A DNA stretch of 64,000 nucleotides from Siphonodentalium dalli (taxonomy: Eukaryota > Mollusca > Scaphopoda > Gadilida > Siphonodentaliidae). Each line of letters opens with the position of its first letter. Positions within the stretch are counted from its first letter, which is position 1. The stretch lies in assembly GCA_032622095.1 (NCBI GenBank), contig CP136065.1, positions 37,666,732 through 37,730,731 on the forward strand. The letters are read 5' to 3'. Under the pieces are notes generated by a model. The model saw only the letters and a program-made list of their open reading frames with translations, was not told the DNA's origin and did not search any database. Shown here piece after piece: positions 1 to 12,003 of this stretch. Both the position numbers and the translations under genes were made by a program.

Positions 1-113
1 ATATAACATATATATGACACATACATAAAATAAAGTGCTGTCTTTGTTCACATATACAACCATATGTATTGGATAATATAGAACATAAATGAGCATTTTA
101 CAACAGCATGCCG

Positions 114-1127
114 TGTGCATATGTGTTCGATCTTTAGCTTTGGTCAGATCTTCATGAAATTTGTCATGGATGTTAACAATGACATCTAGATGGGAACGAG
201 TAATTTTGGGGTCATTCCACCAAAAAACATGGCCGCCAGCAGCCATCTTGAATTTTACTCTTTGCATGACTAAATCGTTTAGCACGGGCTACAGGTCGTA
301 CCTTTGGTCGGATCTTCATGAAATTTGTCACAGATGTTAACAATGACACGTAGATGTGAATGAGTCATTTTGGGGTCATTCGGCCAAAAAACATGGCCCC
401 CAGCAACCATCTTGAATTTTACTCTTTACATTACTAAATCCTTTGGCACGGGCTACAGGTCGTACCTTTGGTCAGATCTTCAGGGAATAATTTAATGTGT
501 TACAGTCAATGGAGCGATTAGGAATGTGGAAAATTGAATGTCTAATACTAGGTTATCAACATGGAGAGATATACCGGTATGTATATAATATATTATAAAA
601 GTAAAATCTAAGATGGTTGCTGGCGGCTATATTTAAAAATATTTGATAGCTTTAGTCATGCAAAAAGTAAAATCCAACATGGCCATTGGCAGCCATGCTT
701 TAATGCCGAAAAACCCTAAAATGGCTCGTTCCCATCTACATGTCATTGTTAACATCCATAACACATTTCATGATCAGACGAACAGTACGACCTGTAGCCC
801 GCGCCAATGGCTTAAATTTTTAAATCCGAGATGACCGCCAGCGGCCATGTTTTTTGGCCAAATGACCCCAAATGACTCGTTCCCATCTACATGTCAATGT
901 CAATATCCATGACAAATTTCATAAAGATTAGACCAAAGGTACAACCTGTAGCCCGCGCCAAAGGATTTAGTCATGCAAAGAGTAAAATCCAAGATGGCTG
1001 CTGGCGGCCATGTTTTTTGGCCAAATGACCCCAAAATGACTCGTTCCCATCTACATGTCAATGTCAATATTCATGACAAATTTCATGAAGATCTGACCAA
1101 AGCTAAAGATCGAACACATATGCACAC
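114..1127. repeat. Foldback half-unit of the macrosatellite (representative copy)
   Basis: The sequence from about 114 (GTGTGCATATGTGTTCGATC, then the monomer) is the inverse of the sequence ending at about 1127, so the half-unit has long inverted arms. The centre at about 482-545 is an inverted, truncated copy of the end module seen at 9104, 21704 and 22048 (it shares the core AATAATTTAATG, complement CATTAAATTATT). The unit therefore looks like two copies of one element joined in opposite orientation. Equivalent half-units lie at about 1378-2545, 2795-3808, 4060-5390, 5640-6653 and 6905-8235. Right arms differ in monomer number, consistent with unequal exchange. Confidence 0.8.
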
Positions 1128-1378
1128 TGGTGTTGTAACATGCACATTTGTGTTGTAAAATACCACATATATGTTTACAACATCGAACATCCAGTGCCTG
1201 TATAAAAGTCAATGTCATGTATATGTTCAATAAAAAGTGAGTACTGGCATATATTTATTCAATAATATAACATATATATGACACATACATCAAATAAAGT
1301 GCTGTCTTTGTTCACATATACAACCATATGTATTGGATAATATAGAACATAAATGAGCATTTTACAACAGCATGATGT
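1128..1378. repeat. AT-rich linker between half-units (representative copy)
   Basis: About 250 bp separate successive foldbacks. The linker contains TATGTTCAATAAAAAGTGAG, ATATTTATTCAATAATATAA and ATTGGATAATATAGAACA. Copies occur at about 2550-2795, 3810-4060, 5390-5640, 6655-6905 and 8236-8490. The reverse complement of this linker, diverged, makes up most of the independent repeat at 47.6-48.4 kb, so it is a dispersed family and not merely spacer DNA. Confidence 0.75.
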
Positions 1379-4300
1379 GTGCATATGTGTTCGATCTTTA
1401 GCTTTGGTCAGATCTTCATGAAATTTGTCATGGATGTTAACAATGACATCTAGATGGAACGAGTAATTTTGGGATCATTCCGCCAAAAAACATGGCCGCC
1501 AGCAGCCATCTTGAATTTTACTCTTTGCATGACTAAATCGTTTAGCACGGGCTACAGGTCATACCTTTGGTCGGATCTCCATGAAATTTGGCACGGATGT
1601 TAACAATGACATGTAGATGTGAACGAGTCATTTTGGGGTCATTCGGCCAAAAAACATGGCCGCCAGCAACCATCTTGAATTTTACTCTTTACATTACTAA
1701 ATCCTTTGGCACGGGCTACAGGTCGTACCTTTGGTCAGATCTTCAGGGAATAATTTAATGTGTTACAGTCAATGGAGCGATTAGGAATGTGGAAAATTGA
1801 ATGTCTAATACTAGGTTATCAACATGGAGAGATATACCGGTATGTATATAAAAGTAAAATCTAAGATGGTTGCTGGCGGCTATATTCAAAAATATTTGAT
1901 AGCTTTAGTCATGCAAAAAGTAAAATCCAACATGGCCATTGGCAGCCATGCGTTAATGCCGAAAAACCCTAAAATGGCTCGTTCCCATCTACATGTCATT
2001 GTTAACATCCATAACACATTTCATGATCAGACGAACAGTACGACCTGTAGCCCGCGCCAATGGCTTAAATTTTTTAATCCGAGATGACCGCCAGCGGCCA
2101 TGTTTTTTGGCCAAATGACCCCAAATGACTCGTTCCCATCTACATGTCAATGTCAATATCCATGACAAATTTCATAAAGATTAGACCAAAGGTACAACCT
2201 GTAGCCCGCGCCAAAGGATTTAGTAATGCAAAGAGTAAAATCCAAGATGGCTGCTGGCGGCCATGTTTTTCGGCCAAATAACCCCAAAATGACTCGTTCC
2301 CATATACATGTCATTTCTAATATCAATGACAAATTTAATGACGTTCCGACCAAAGGTACGACCTGTAGCCAATGCCAAAGGATTTAGTCATGCAAAGAGT
2401 AAAATCCAAGATGGCTGCTGGAGGCCATGTTTTTTAGCCAAATGACCCCAAAATGACTCGTACCCATCTACATGTCAATGTCAATATTCATGACAAATTT
2501 CATGAAGATCTGACCAAAGCTAAAGATCGAACACATATGCACACTGGTGTTGTAACATGCACATTTGTGTTGTAAAATACCACATATATGTTTAAAACAT
2601 CGAACATCCAGTGGCTGTATAAAAGTCGATGTCATGTATATGTTCAATAAAAAGTGAGTAGTGGCATATATTTATTCAATAATATAACATATATATGACA
2701 CATACATAAAATAAAGTGCTGTCTTTGTTCACATATACAACCATATGTATTGGATAATATAGAACATAAATGAGCATTTTACAACAGCATGCCGTGTGCA
2801 TATGTGTTCGATCTTTAGCTTTGGTCAGATCTTCATGAAATTTGTCATGGATGTTAACAATGACATCTAGATGGGAACGAGTAATTTTGGGGTCATTCCA
2901 CCAAAAAACATGGCCGCCAGCAGCCATCTTGAATTTTACTCTTTGCATGACTAAATCGTTTAGCACGGGCTACAGGTCGTACCTTTGGTCGGATCTTCAT
3001 GAAATTTGTCACAGATGTTAACAATGACACGTAGATGTGAATGAGTCATTTTGGGGTCATTCGGCCAAAAAACATGGCCCCCAGCAACCATCTTGAATTT
3101 TACTCTTTACATTACTAAATCCTTTGGCACGGGCTACAGGTCGTACCTTTGGTCAGATCTTCAGGGAATAATTTAATGTGTTACAGTCAATGGAGCGATT
3201 AGGAATGTGGAAAATTGAATGTCTAATACTAGGTTATCAACATGGAGAGATATACCGGTATGTATATAATATATTATAAAAGTAAAATCTAAGATGGTTG
3301 CTGGCGGCTATATTTAAAAATATTTGATAGCTTTAGTCATGCAAAAAGTAAAATCCAACATGGCCATTGGCAGCCATGCTTTAATGCCGAAAAACCCTAA
3401 AATGGCTCGTTCCCATCTACATGTCATTGTTAACATCCATAACACATTTCATGATCAGACGAACAGTACGACCTGTAGCCCGCGCCAATGGCTTAAATTT
3501 TTAAATCCGAGATGACCGCCAGCGGCCATGTTTTTTGGCCAAATGACCCCAAATGACTCGTTCCCATCTACATGTCAATGTCAATATCCATGACAAATTT
3601 CATAAAGATTAGACCAAAGGTACAACCTGTAGCCCGCGCCAAAGGATTTAGTCATGCAAAGAGTAAAATCCAAGATGGCTGCTGGCGGCCATGTTTTTTG
3701 GCCAAATGACCCCAAAATGACTCGTTCACATCTACATGTCAATGTCAATATTCATGACAAATTTCATGAAGATCTGACCAAAGCTAAAGATCGAACACAT
3801 ATGCACACTGGTGTTGTAACATGCACATTTGTGTTGTAAAATACCACATATATGTTTACAACATCGAACATCCAGTGCCTGTATAAAAGTCAATGTCATG
3901 TATATGTTCAATAAAAAGTGAGTACTGGCATATATTTATTCAATAATATAACATATATATGACACATACATCAAATAAAGTGCTGTCTTTGTTCACATAT
4001 ACAACCATATGTATTGGATAATATAGAACATAAATGAGCATTTTACAACAGCATGATGTGTGCATATGTGTTCGATCTTTAGCTTTGGTCAGATCTTCAT
4101 GAAATTTGTCATGGATGTTAACAATGACATCTAGATGGAACGAGTAATTTTGGGGTCATTCCGCCAAAAAACATGGCCGCCAGCAGCCATCTTGAATTTT
4201 ACTCTTTGCATGACTAAATCGTTTAGCACGGGCTACAGGTCATACCTTTGGTCGGATCTCCATGAAATTTGGCAAGGATGTTAACAATGACATGTAGATG

Positions 4301-7300
4301 TGAACGAGTCATTTTGGGGTCATTCGGCCAAAAAACATGGCCGCCAGCAACCATCTTGAATTTTACTCTTTGCATGACTAAATCGTTTAGCACGGGCTAC
4401 AGGTCATACCTTTTGTCGGATCTTCATGAAATTTGTCACGGATGTTAACAATGACATGTAGATGTGAACGAGTCATTTTGGGGTCATTCGGCCAAAAAAC
4501 ATGGCCGCCAGCAACCATCTTGAATTTTACTCTTTACATTACTAAATCCTTTGGCACGGGCTACAGGTCGTACCTTTGGTCAGATCTTCAGGGAATAATT
4601 TAATGTGTTACAGTCAATGGAGCGATTAGGAATGTGGAAAATTGAATGTCTAATACTAGGTTATCAACATGGAGAGATATACCGGTATGTATATAAAAGT
4701 AAAATCTAAGATGGTTGCTGGCGGCTATATTCAAAAATATTTGATAGCTTTAGTCATGCAAAAAGTAAAATCCAACATGGCCATTGGCAGCCATGCGTTA
4801 ATGCCGAAAAACCCTAAAATGGCTCGTTCCCATCTACATGTCATTGTTAACATCCATAACACATTTCATGATCAGACGAACAGTACGACCTGTAGCCCGC
4901 GCCAATGGCTTAAATTTTTTAATCCGAGATGACCGCCAGCGGCCATGTTTTTTGGCCAAATGACCCCAAATGACTCGTTCCCATCTACATGTCAATGTCA
5001 ATATCCATGACAAATTTCATAAAGATTAGACCAAAGGTACAACCTGTAGCCCGCGCCAAAGGATTTAGTAATGCAAAGAGTAAAATCCAAGATGGCTGCT
5101 GGCGGCCATGTTTTTCGGCCAAATAACCCCAAAATGACTCGTTCCCATATACATGTCATTTCTAATATCAATGACAAATTTAATGAAGTTCCGACCAAAG
5201 GTACGACCTGTAGCCAATGCCAAAGGATTTAGTCATGCAAAGAGTAAAATCCAAGATGGCTGCTGGAGGCCATGTTTTTTAGCCAAATGACCCCAAAATG
5301 ACTCGTACCCATCTACATGTCAATGTCAATATTCATGACAAATTTCATGAAGATCTGACCAAAGCTAAAGATCGAACACATATGCACACTGGTGTTGTAA
5401 CATGCACATTTGTGTTGTAAAATACCACATATATGTTTAAAACATCGAACATCCAGTGGCTGTATAAAAGTCGATGTCATGTATATGTTCAATAAAAAGT
5501 GAGTAGTGGCATATATTTATTCAATAATATAACATATATATGACACATACATAAAATAAAGTGCTGTCTTTGTTCACATATACAACCATATGTATTGGAT
5601 AATATAGAACATAAATGAGCATTTTACAACAGCATGCCGTGTGCATATGTGTTCGATCTTTAGCTTTGGTCAGATCTTCATGAAATTTGTCATGGATGTT
5701 AACAATGACATCTAGATGGGAACGAGTAATTTTGGGGTCATTCCACCAAAAAACATGGCCGCCAGCAGCCATCTTGAATTTTACTCTTTGCATGACTAAA
5801 TCGTTTAGCACGGGCTACAGGTCGTACCTTTGGTCGGATCTTCATGAAATTTGTCACAGATGTTAACAATGACACGTAGATGTGAATGAGTCATTTTGGG
5901 GTCATTCGGCCAAAAAACATGGCCCCCAGCAACCATCTTGAATTTTACTCTTTACATTACTAAATCCTTTGGCACGGGCTACAGGTCGTACCTTTGGTCA
6001 GATCTTCAGGGAATAATTTAATGTGTTACAGTCAATGGAGCGATTAGGAATGTGGAAAATTGAATGTCTAATACTAGGTTATCAACATGGAGAGATATAC
6101 CGGTATGTATATAATATATTATAAAAGTAAAATCTAAGATGGTTGCTGGCGGCTATATTTAAAAATATTTGATAGCTTTAGTCATGCAAAAAGTAAAATC
6201 CAACATGGCCATTGGCAGCCATGCTTTAATGCCGAAAAACCCTAAAATGGCTCGTTCCCATCTACATGTCATTGTTAACATCCATAACACATTTCATGAT
6301 CAGACGAACAGTACGACCTGTAGCCCGCGCCAATGGCTTAAATTTTTAAATCCGAGATGACCGCCAGCGGCCATGTTTTTTGGCCAAATGACCCCAAATG
6401 ACTCGTTCCCATCTACATGTCAATGTCAATATCCATGACAAATTTCATAAAGATTAGACCAAAGGTACAACCTGTAGCCCGCGCCAAAGGATTTAGTCAT
6501 GCAAAGAGTAAAATCCAAGATGGCTGCTGGCGGCCATGTTTTTTGGCCAAATGACCCCAAAATGACTCGTTCCCATCTACATGTCAATGTCAATATTCAT
6601 GACAAATTTCATGAAGATCTGACCAAAGCTAAAGATCGAACACATATGCACACTGGTGTTGTAACATGCACATTTGTGTTGTAAAATACCACATATATGT
6701 TTACAACATCGAACATCCAGTGCCTGTATAAAAGTCAATGTCATGTATATGTTCAATAAAAAGTGAGTACTGGCATATATTTATTCAATAATATAACATA
6801 TATATGACACATACATCAAATAAAGTGCTGTCTTTGTTCACATATACAACCATATGTATTGGATAATATAGAACATAAATGAGCATTTTACAACAGCATG
6901 ATGTGTGCATATGTGTTCGATCTTTAGCTTTGGTCAGATCTTCATGAAATTTGTCATGGATGTTAACAATGACATCTAGATGGAACGAGTAATTTTGGGG
7001 TCATTCCGCCAAAAAACATGGCCGCCAGCAGCCATCTTGAATTTTACTCTTTGCATGACTAAATCGTTTAGCACGGGCTACAGGTCATACCTTTGGTCGG
7101 ATCTCCATGAAATTTGGCACGGATGTTAACAATGACATGTAGATGTGAACGAGTCATTTTGGGGTCATTCGGCCAAAAAACATGGCCGCCAGCAACCATC
7201 TTGAATTTTACTCTTTGCATGACTAAATCGTTTAGCACGGGCTACAGGTCATACCTTTTGTCGGATCTTCATGAAATTTGTCACGGATGTTAACAATGAC

Positions 7301-8370
7301 ATGTAGATGTGAACGAGTCATTTTGGGGTCATTCGGCCAAAAAACATGGCCGCCAGCAACCATCTTGAATTTTACTCTTTACATTACTAAATCCTTTGGC
7401 ACGGGCTACAGGTCGTACCTTTGGTCAGATCTTCAGGGAATAATTTAATGTGTTACAGTCAATGGAGCGATTAGGAATGTGGAAAATTGAATGTCTAATA
7501 CTAGGTTATCAACATGGAGAGATATACCGGTATGTATATAAAAGTAAAATCTAAGATGGTTGCTGGCGGCTATATTCAAAAATATTTGATAGCTTTAGTC
7601 ATGCAAAAAGTAAAATCCAACATGGCCATTGGCAGCCATGCGTTAATGCCGAAAAACCCTAAAATGGCTCGTTCCCATCTACATGTCATTGTTAACATCC
7701 ATAACACATTTCATGATCAGACGAACAGTACGACCTGTAGCCCGCGCCAATGGCTTAAATTTTTTAATCCGAGATGACCGCCAGCGGCCATGTTTTTTGG
7801 CCAAATGACCCCAAATGACTCGTTCCCATCTACATGTCAATGTCAATATCCATGACAAATTTCATAAAGATTAGACCAAAGGTACAACCTGTAGCCCGCG
7901 CCAAAGGATTTAGTAATGCAAAGAGTAAAATCCAAGATGGCTGCTGGCGGCCATGTTTTTCGGCCAAATAACCCCAAAATGACTCGTCCCATATACATGT
8001 CATTTCTAATATCAATGACAAATTTCATGAAGTTCCGACCAAAGGTACGACCTGTAGCCCGTGCTAAACGATTTAGTCATGCAAAGAGTAAAATCCAAGA
8101 TGGCTGCTGGCGGCCATGTTTTTTGGCCAAATGACCCCAAAATGACTCGTTCCCATCTACATGTCAATGTCAATATTCATGACAAATTTCATGAAGATCT
8201 GACCAAAGCTAAAGATCGAACACATATGCACACTGGTGTTGTAACATGCACATTTGTGTTGTAAAATACCACATATATGTTTACAACATCGAACATCCAG
8301 TGCCTGTATAAAAGTCTATGTCATGTATATGTTCAATAAAACGTGAGTAGTGGCATATATTTATTCAATA

Positions 8371-8560
8371 ATATAACATATATATGACAGATACATCAAA
8401 TAAAGTGCTGTCTTTGTTCACATATACAACGATATGTATTGGATAATATAGAACACAAATGAGCATTTTACAACAGTATGCCATGTGCATATGTGTTCGA
8501 TCTTTAGCTTTGGTCAGATCTTCATGAAATTTGTCATGGATGTTAACAATGACATCTAGT
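8371..8560. repeat. Start of a fourth macrosatellite unit, broken off
   Basis: The linker and the first inverted-arm segment repeat the beginning of the earlier units with more substitutions. At about 8555, after GACATCTAG, the sequence changes into the looser forward monomer array. This is the right-hand edge of the homogeneous macrosatellite. Confidence 0.75.
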
Positions 8561-10370
8561 TATTTTGGGGTCGTTCAGCCAAAAAACATGGCCACCAGCA
8601 GCCATCTTGGATTTTACTCTTTGCATGACTAAATCCTTTGGCGCGGGCTACATGTCGTACCTTTTGTCTGATCTTTATGCAATTTATCATGAATGTTGAC
8701 ATTGACATGTAGATGGGTCATTCGGCCAAAAAACATGGCCGCTGGTGGCCCATCTTGGATTTCGAAATTAAATCCATTGACGCGGGCGGGCTACATGTCA
8801 TACTATTCGTCTGATAATCATGAAATTTGTCATGGATGATAATATTGACATGTAGATCGGAACATGTCATTTTGGGGTCGTTCGGCAAAAAAACATGGCC
8901 GCCAGCAACCATCTTGGATATTACTCTTTGCACGACTAAATCCTTTGGAGTAGGCTACAGGTTGTAGCTTTGGTCGGATCTTCATAAAATTTGTCATGGA
9001 TGTTAATAATGACATGTAGATGGGAACAAGTTCTTTTGGGGTCATTCGGCAGCAGCCATCTTGGATTTTACTATTTGCATGACTAAATCCTTTGGCACAG
9101 GTAAGACATTTCAATCAGCATCTTTCCTATTTCTCCATTTACTGTAAACCATTAAATTATTCCCCTACCTAAGTTGAGCTACAGTGTCATTGACACTTTC
9201 ATTCTGATCATCATGAAATTTGTCATGGCTGTTGACATTGACATGTTGATGGGAACGAGTCATTTTGTGTTCATTCAGGAAAAAAACATGGCCGCCAGTG
9301 GCCATCTTGGATTTCAATATTCAATCCATTAGCACGGGCTACATGTCGTACTGTTCGTCTGATCATCATGAAATTTGTCTTGGATGTTAATATTGACATG
9401 TAGATGGGAACGAGTAATTTTGGGGTTGTTCGCCCCAAAAACATGGCCACCGCGCCGGCAGCCATCTTAGATTTTACTCTTTGCATGACTAAATTTTTTG
9501 GCACGGCCTACAGGTCGTAGACGTTCCTTTGGTCGGATCATCATAAATTTTTTCATGGATGTTAACAATGACATGTAGATGGGAACGAGTCATTTTGGGG
9601 TAAAAAAAACATGTCGCCAGCAGCCATTTTGGATTGTACTCTTTGTATGACTAAATCCTTTAGCACGGGCTACAGGTCGTACCTTTAGTCTGATCATCAT
9701 GAAATTTGTCATGGCTGTTGAAATTGGAATGCAGATGGGAACGAGTCGTTTTGGGGTCATTCGGACAAACAACATGGCCGCCAGTGGCCATCTTGGATTT
9801 CAAAATTCAATCCAGTAGCACGGGCTACAGGTCGTACAGGTACCTTTGGTCTGATCATCATGAAATTTGTCTTGAATGTTAACATTGACATGTAGATGGG
9901 AACGAGTAATTTTGGGGTCATTTGGCCAAAAAACATGGCTGCCGGCCGCCATCTTACATTTACTCTTTTCATGACTAAATTCTTTGGTACGACCTACAGG
10001 TCGTACCCTTTGTCGGGTCATCATAAAATGTGTCATAGCTGTTGACATTGAAATGTAGATGGGAACGAGTCATTTTGGGTTCATTCGGGAAAAAAACATG
10101 GCCGCCAGTGGCCGTCTTGGATTTCAATATTCAATCCATTAGCACAGGCTACAGGTCGTACCGTTTGTCTGATCATCATGAAATTTGTCATGGATATTAA
10201 TATTGACATGTAGATGGGAACGAGTCATTTTGGGGGTCATTCGGCCAAAAAAAATGGTCACCCAGAAGCCATCTTGGATTTAACTCTTTGCATGACTAAA
10301 TCCTCTGGCGCGGCCTACAGGTTGTAGCTTTGGTCAGATCGTCATGAAATTTGTTACGATGCTCTTGTTC
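8560..10370 (+). repeat. Forward tandem array of 150-164-bp monomers (diverged)
   Basis: About eleven diverged monomers in one orientation share the landmarks GATGGGAACGAGTCATTTTG, CGGCCAAAAAACATGGCCGC and GGGCTACAGGTCGTACC. Two subtypes are mixed: one reads CATCTTGGATTTTACTCTTT after the GGCCGCC core, the other CATCTTGGATTTCAAAATTC. An end module at 9104-9203 interrupts the array. The short open frames on the minus strand here follow the monomer and are not treated as genes. Confidence 0.85.
9104..9203 (+). repeat. End module of the 164-bp monomer element family
   Basis: A conserved segment of about 100 bp contains CCATTAAATTATTCCCCTAC, then AAGTTGAGCTACAGTGTCAT, and ends GACACTTTCATT. It recurs at 21704-21803 and 22048-22148, and as a fragment at about 36775-36840. 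Its AAGTTGAGCT is the inverse of the AGCTCAACTT found in the element heads at 12004 and 20150, so the two motifs behave as terminal inverted repeats. Confidence 0.8.
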
Positions 10371-10726
10371 TCTTCTGGGAAGATTCTATATCCCATAAAA
10401 TTAGAGAAGATAAAATGCATAATCGAGGTGACTAATGTGTGAACATCACCAACTTCAACTGGGGAACTTCAATCTGATCCTCAGGTCTCCCATGGGCCAT
10501 AGGAGTTGAGACCTCAGCAGAATGAGGTTCCCAGAGGGTGAATTTGGGATGTGGGATAGCATCACTAAATTTACACTCTGTGGACCTCATTCTGCAAATG
10601 ACAGACACACTATTTGCAGGCTTGTTCATTTACATTATTATGCAAGTCAGATGTTATGTTTTAGTAAAGGTAAAACCAATGTTGAATTTTTCAGCTATAA
10701 TACTTGACTGATACATTATTCAAATA
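10370..10726. repeat. Dispersed repeat containing an imperfect hairpin
   Basis: The segment is shared with 28560-28960: both contain ATGCATAAT(C/T)GAGGTG, a stretch near CACCAACTTCA, and a hairpin. The hairpin at 10517-10596 pairs CAGAATGAGGTTCCCAGAGG with CTCTGTGGACCTCATTCTG across a loop of about 30 bases. Nothing in it suggests a gene. Confidence 0.7.
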
Positions 10727-10936
10727 CAGTAATGCTCTAAATAATCGACTCCCCACAGCAGAATTATGGGTAACTTTTCAGGATTTAGTCGGAAATATGT
10801 CTTGTTGCCATTAATCGGAAAGCTCTTGGCCAAGAGCTTTCTGATGAATGGCAACAAGCCATATTTCCAACTAAATCCTGAAAAGTTACCCATAATTCTG
10901 CTGTGGTTAAGGAGTCGATTAATTAGTGCATTACTG
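10727..10936. mobile_element. Palindromic MITE, pogo/Tc1-mariner-like
   Basis: The element is 210 bp and almost perfectly palindromic, with arms of about 100 bp folding around CTTGGCCAAG near 10830. Its ends read CAGTAATGC... and ...GCATTACTG and are flanked by TA on both sides (10725-10726 and 10937-10938). TA target duplication and CAGT-type termini are known for the Tc1/mariner/pogo superfamily. The assignment rests on the ends only, since no transposase is present. The minus-strand frame of 81 codons here is a by-product of the palindrome. Confidence 0.75.
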
Positions 10937-11478
10937 TAGGTGTGGTGGCTGAATAGTAAAATCACCTTCAGTAAGTGAAAACTGAAATAGGTGCATAATA
11001 TGTCTTTAACACTTTCTTTACTAAATAGTCATTGCCGAGTATCTCCCTTATGAAATGTTCTGATAATAAGTTAAACAATAGGCCATTTATTGGACTTATT
11101 ATCAAAACATTTCCCACCAATGAAAAGGAATTCTTCTGCAGTTGTATTATCCACTCGGGTATCTGTCGTCTGCCCATTTTTCATGAATATCCCTCCAAAT
11201 GAATAATAGACTTATTCCAATGTATACCTTTATAGCTGCATTCAGTAAAGTAAAGGTTAATATATACTTTTCAGGTCCAAGGAATTCCTGTGCAGCACTG
11301 GACGTCGTGCATTCATATTGACAAGATGGAAACAACCTTCATTACTATTTCACTGAGCCAGGATATAATACTGCTTTTGGAACAGCTCAGATACCAGTTC
11401 GACTTGTAATCAACGGAACAGGTTTGTTAACTCATTCAATGCCTGGCTGCCCCCTTATGCGATGTCTTGACGTTATTT
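10937..11478. repeat. Dispersed repeat fragments, no gene seen
   Basis: At 11053-11110 a short inverted pair (GAAATGTTCTGATAATAAGT and ACTTATTATCAAAACATTTC) resembles the hairpin at about 55640-55710. A flank near 11195-11260 (ATTCCAATGTATAC...) is also found, diverged, at 22245-22320 and 55785-55850. The remainder shows no recognisable feature. Confidence 0.55.
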
Positions 11479-11614
11479 AAGAAATGAATGTAGTGGGTGT
11501 GTGTTATTGGGGGATACTGCGCTGTGGTTGTTAAGGTATATTGTGAATGTGTTCCCCCTATGAACACAGCGACATATCCCACAATAACACACACACCCAC
11601 TACATTCATTTCTT
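11479..11614. repeat. 136-bp imperfect palindrome
   Basis: AAGAAATGAATGTAGTGGGT at the left end is matched by its inverse at the right end, with arms of about 48 bp around a loop of about 35 bases. It may be a small MITE, but no target duplication is clear. Confidence 0.7.
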
Positions 11615-12003
11615 ATATTTATATAGTTTTTTGATGATTTATTCCCATAAAAAGGTGAGTGTATTCTTATTAATTTTCACAAAATCTGCCGAGAATTTGT
11701 GTACTAGCCCACGCAATGCATTAAGTCAGCCCAACATAAGATTTTCAAGCACTTTGCGACAATAATGTGATTGATACAAATAGCTGGCTTCAGATGCAAA
11801 TTGGCTTAACTTCGAAAAGCATGCCTCATTATTCTGCTGACCACTTTTAGGGATTAGGTCAGATTAGGTAGCCAATTTGTGACGTCATGTTCGTGTTACA
11901 TTCTTTGTGTTATTGGGAAAGTGTGTGATCCAATTGACAGTTGACAATCGCCAAACAGGATTTAGTGTAACACAGACAGGCTATGTAAATATATTTAATT
12001 ATT
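11615..12003. other. Unassigned intergenic DNA
   Basis: I see no convincing coding frame, RNA gene or repeat match in this stretch before the element head at 12004. Confidence 0.5.

Larger units (their letters stand above)
1..8370. repeat. Macrosatellite, three tandem units of 2681, 2845 and 2844 bp
   Basis: The block beginning 'ATATAACATATATATGACAC' at 1 recurs at 2682, 5527 and 8371, giving three head-to-tail units that are almost identical by eye. Each unit contains two half-units, because the same linker also occurs at about 1265, 3946 and 6791. Unit 1 is exactly 164 bp shorter because it lacks one monomer that units 2 and 3 carry at about 4366-4529 and 7211-7374. Every half-unit has 164-bp monomers in forward orientation on the left, a non-monomer centre, then monomers in reverse orientation. 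Short open frames of 61-96 codons recur in every unit at the same offsets on both strands; they follow the repeat period and are not treated as genes. The array probably extends left of the window. Collapse or expansion during assembly cannot be excluded. Confidence 0.93.

Noticed and set aside
643-8264. Recurring 61-96-codon frames, both strands, in the first 8.4 kb
   Set aside because: They recur at the macrosatellite period, overlap on opposite strands, lack a plausible domain, and come from the 164-bp monomer being open in several frames.
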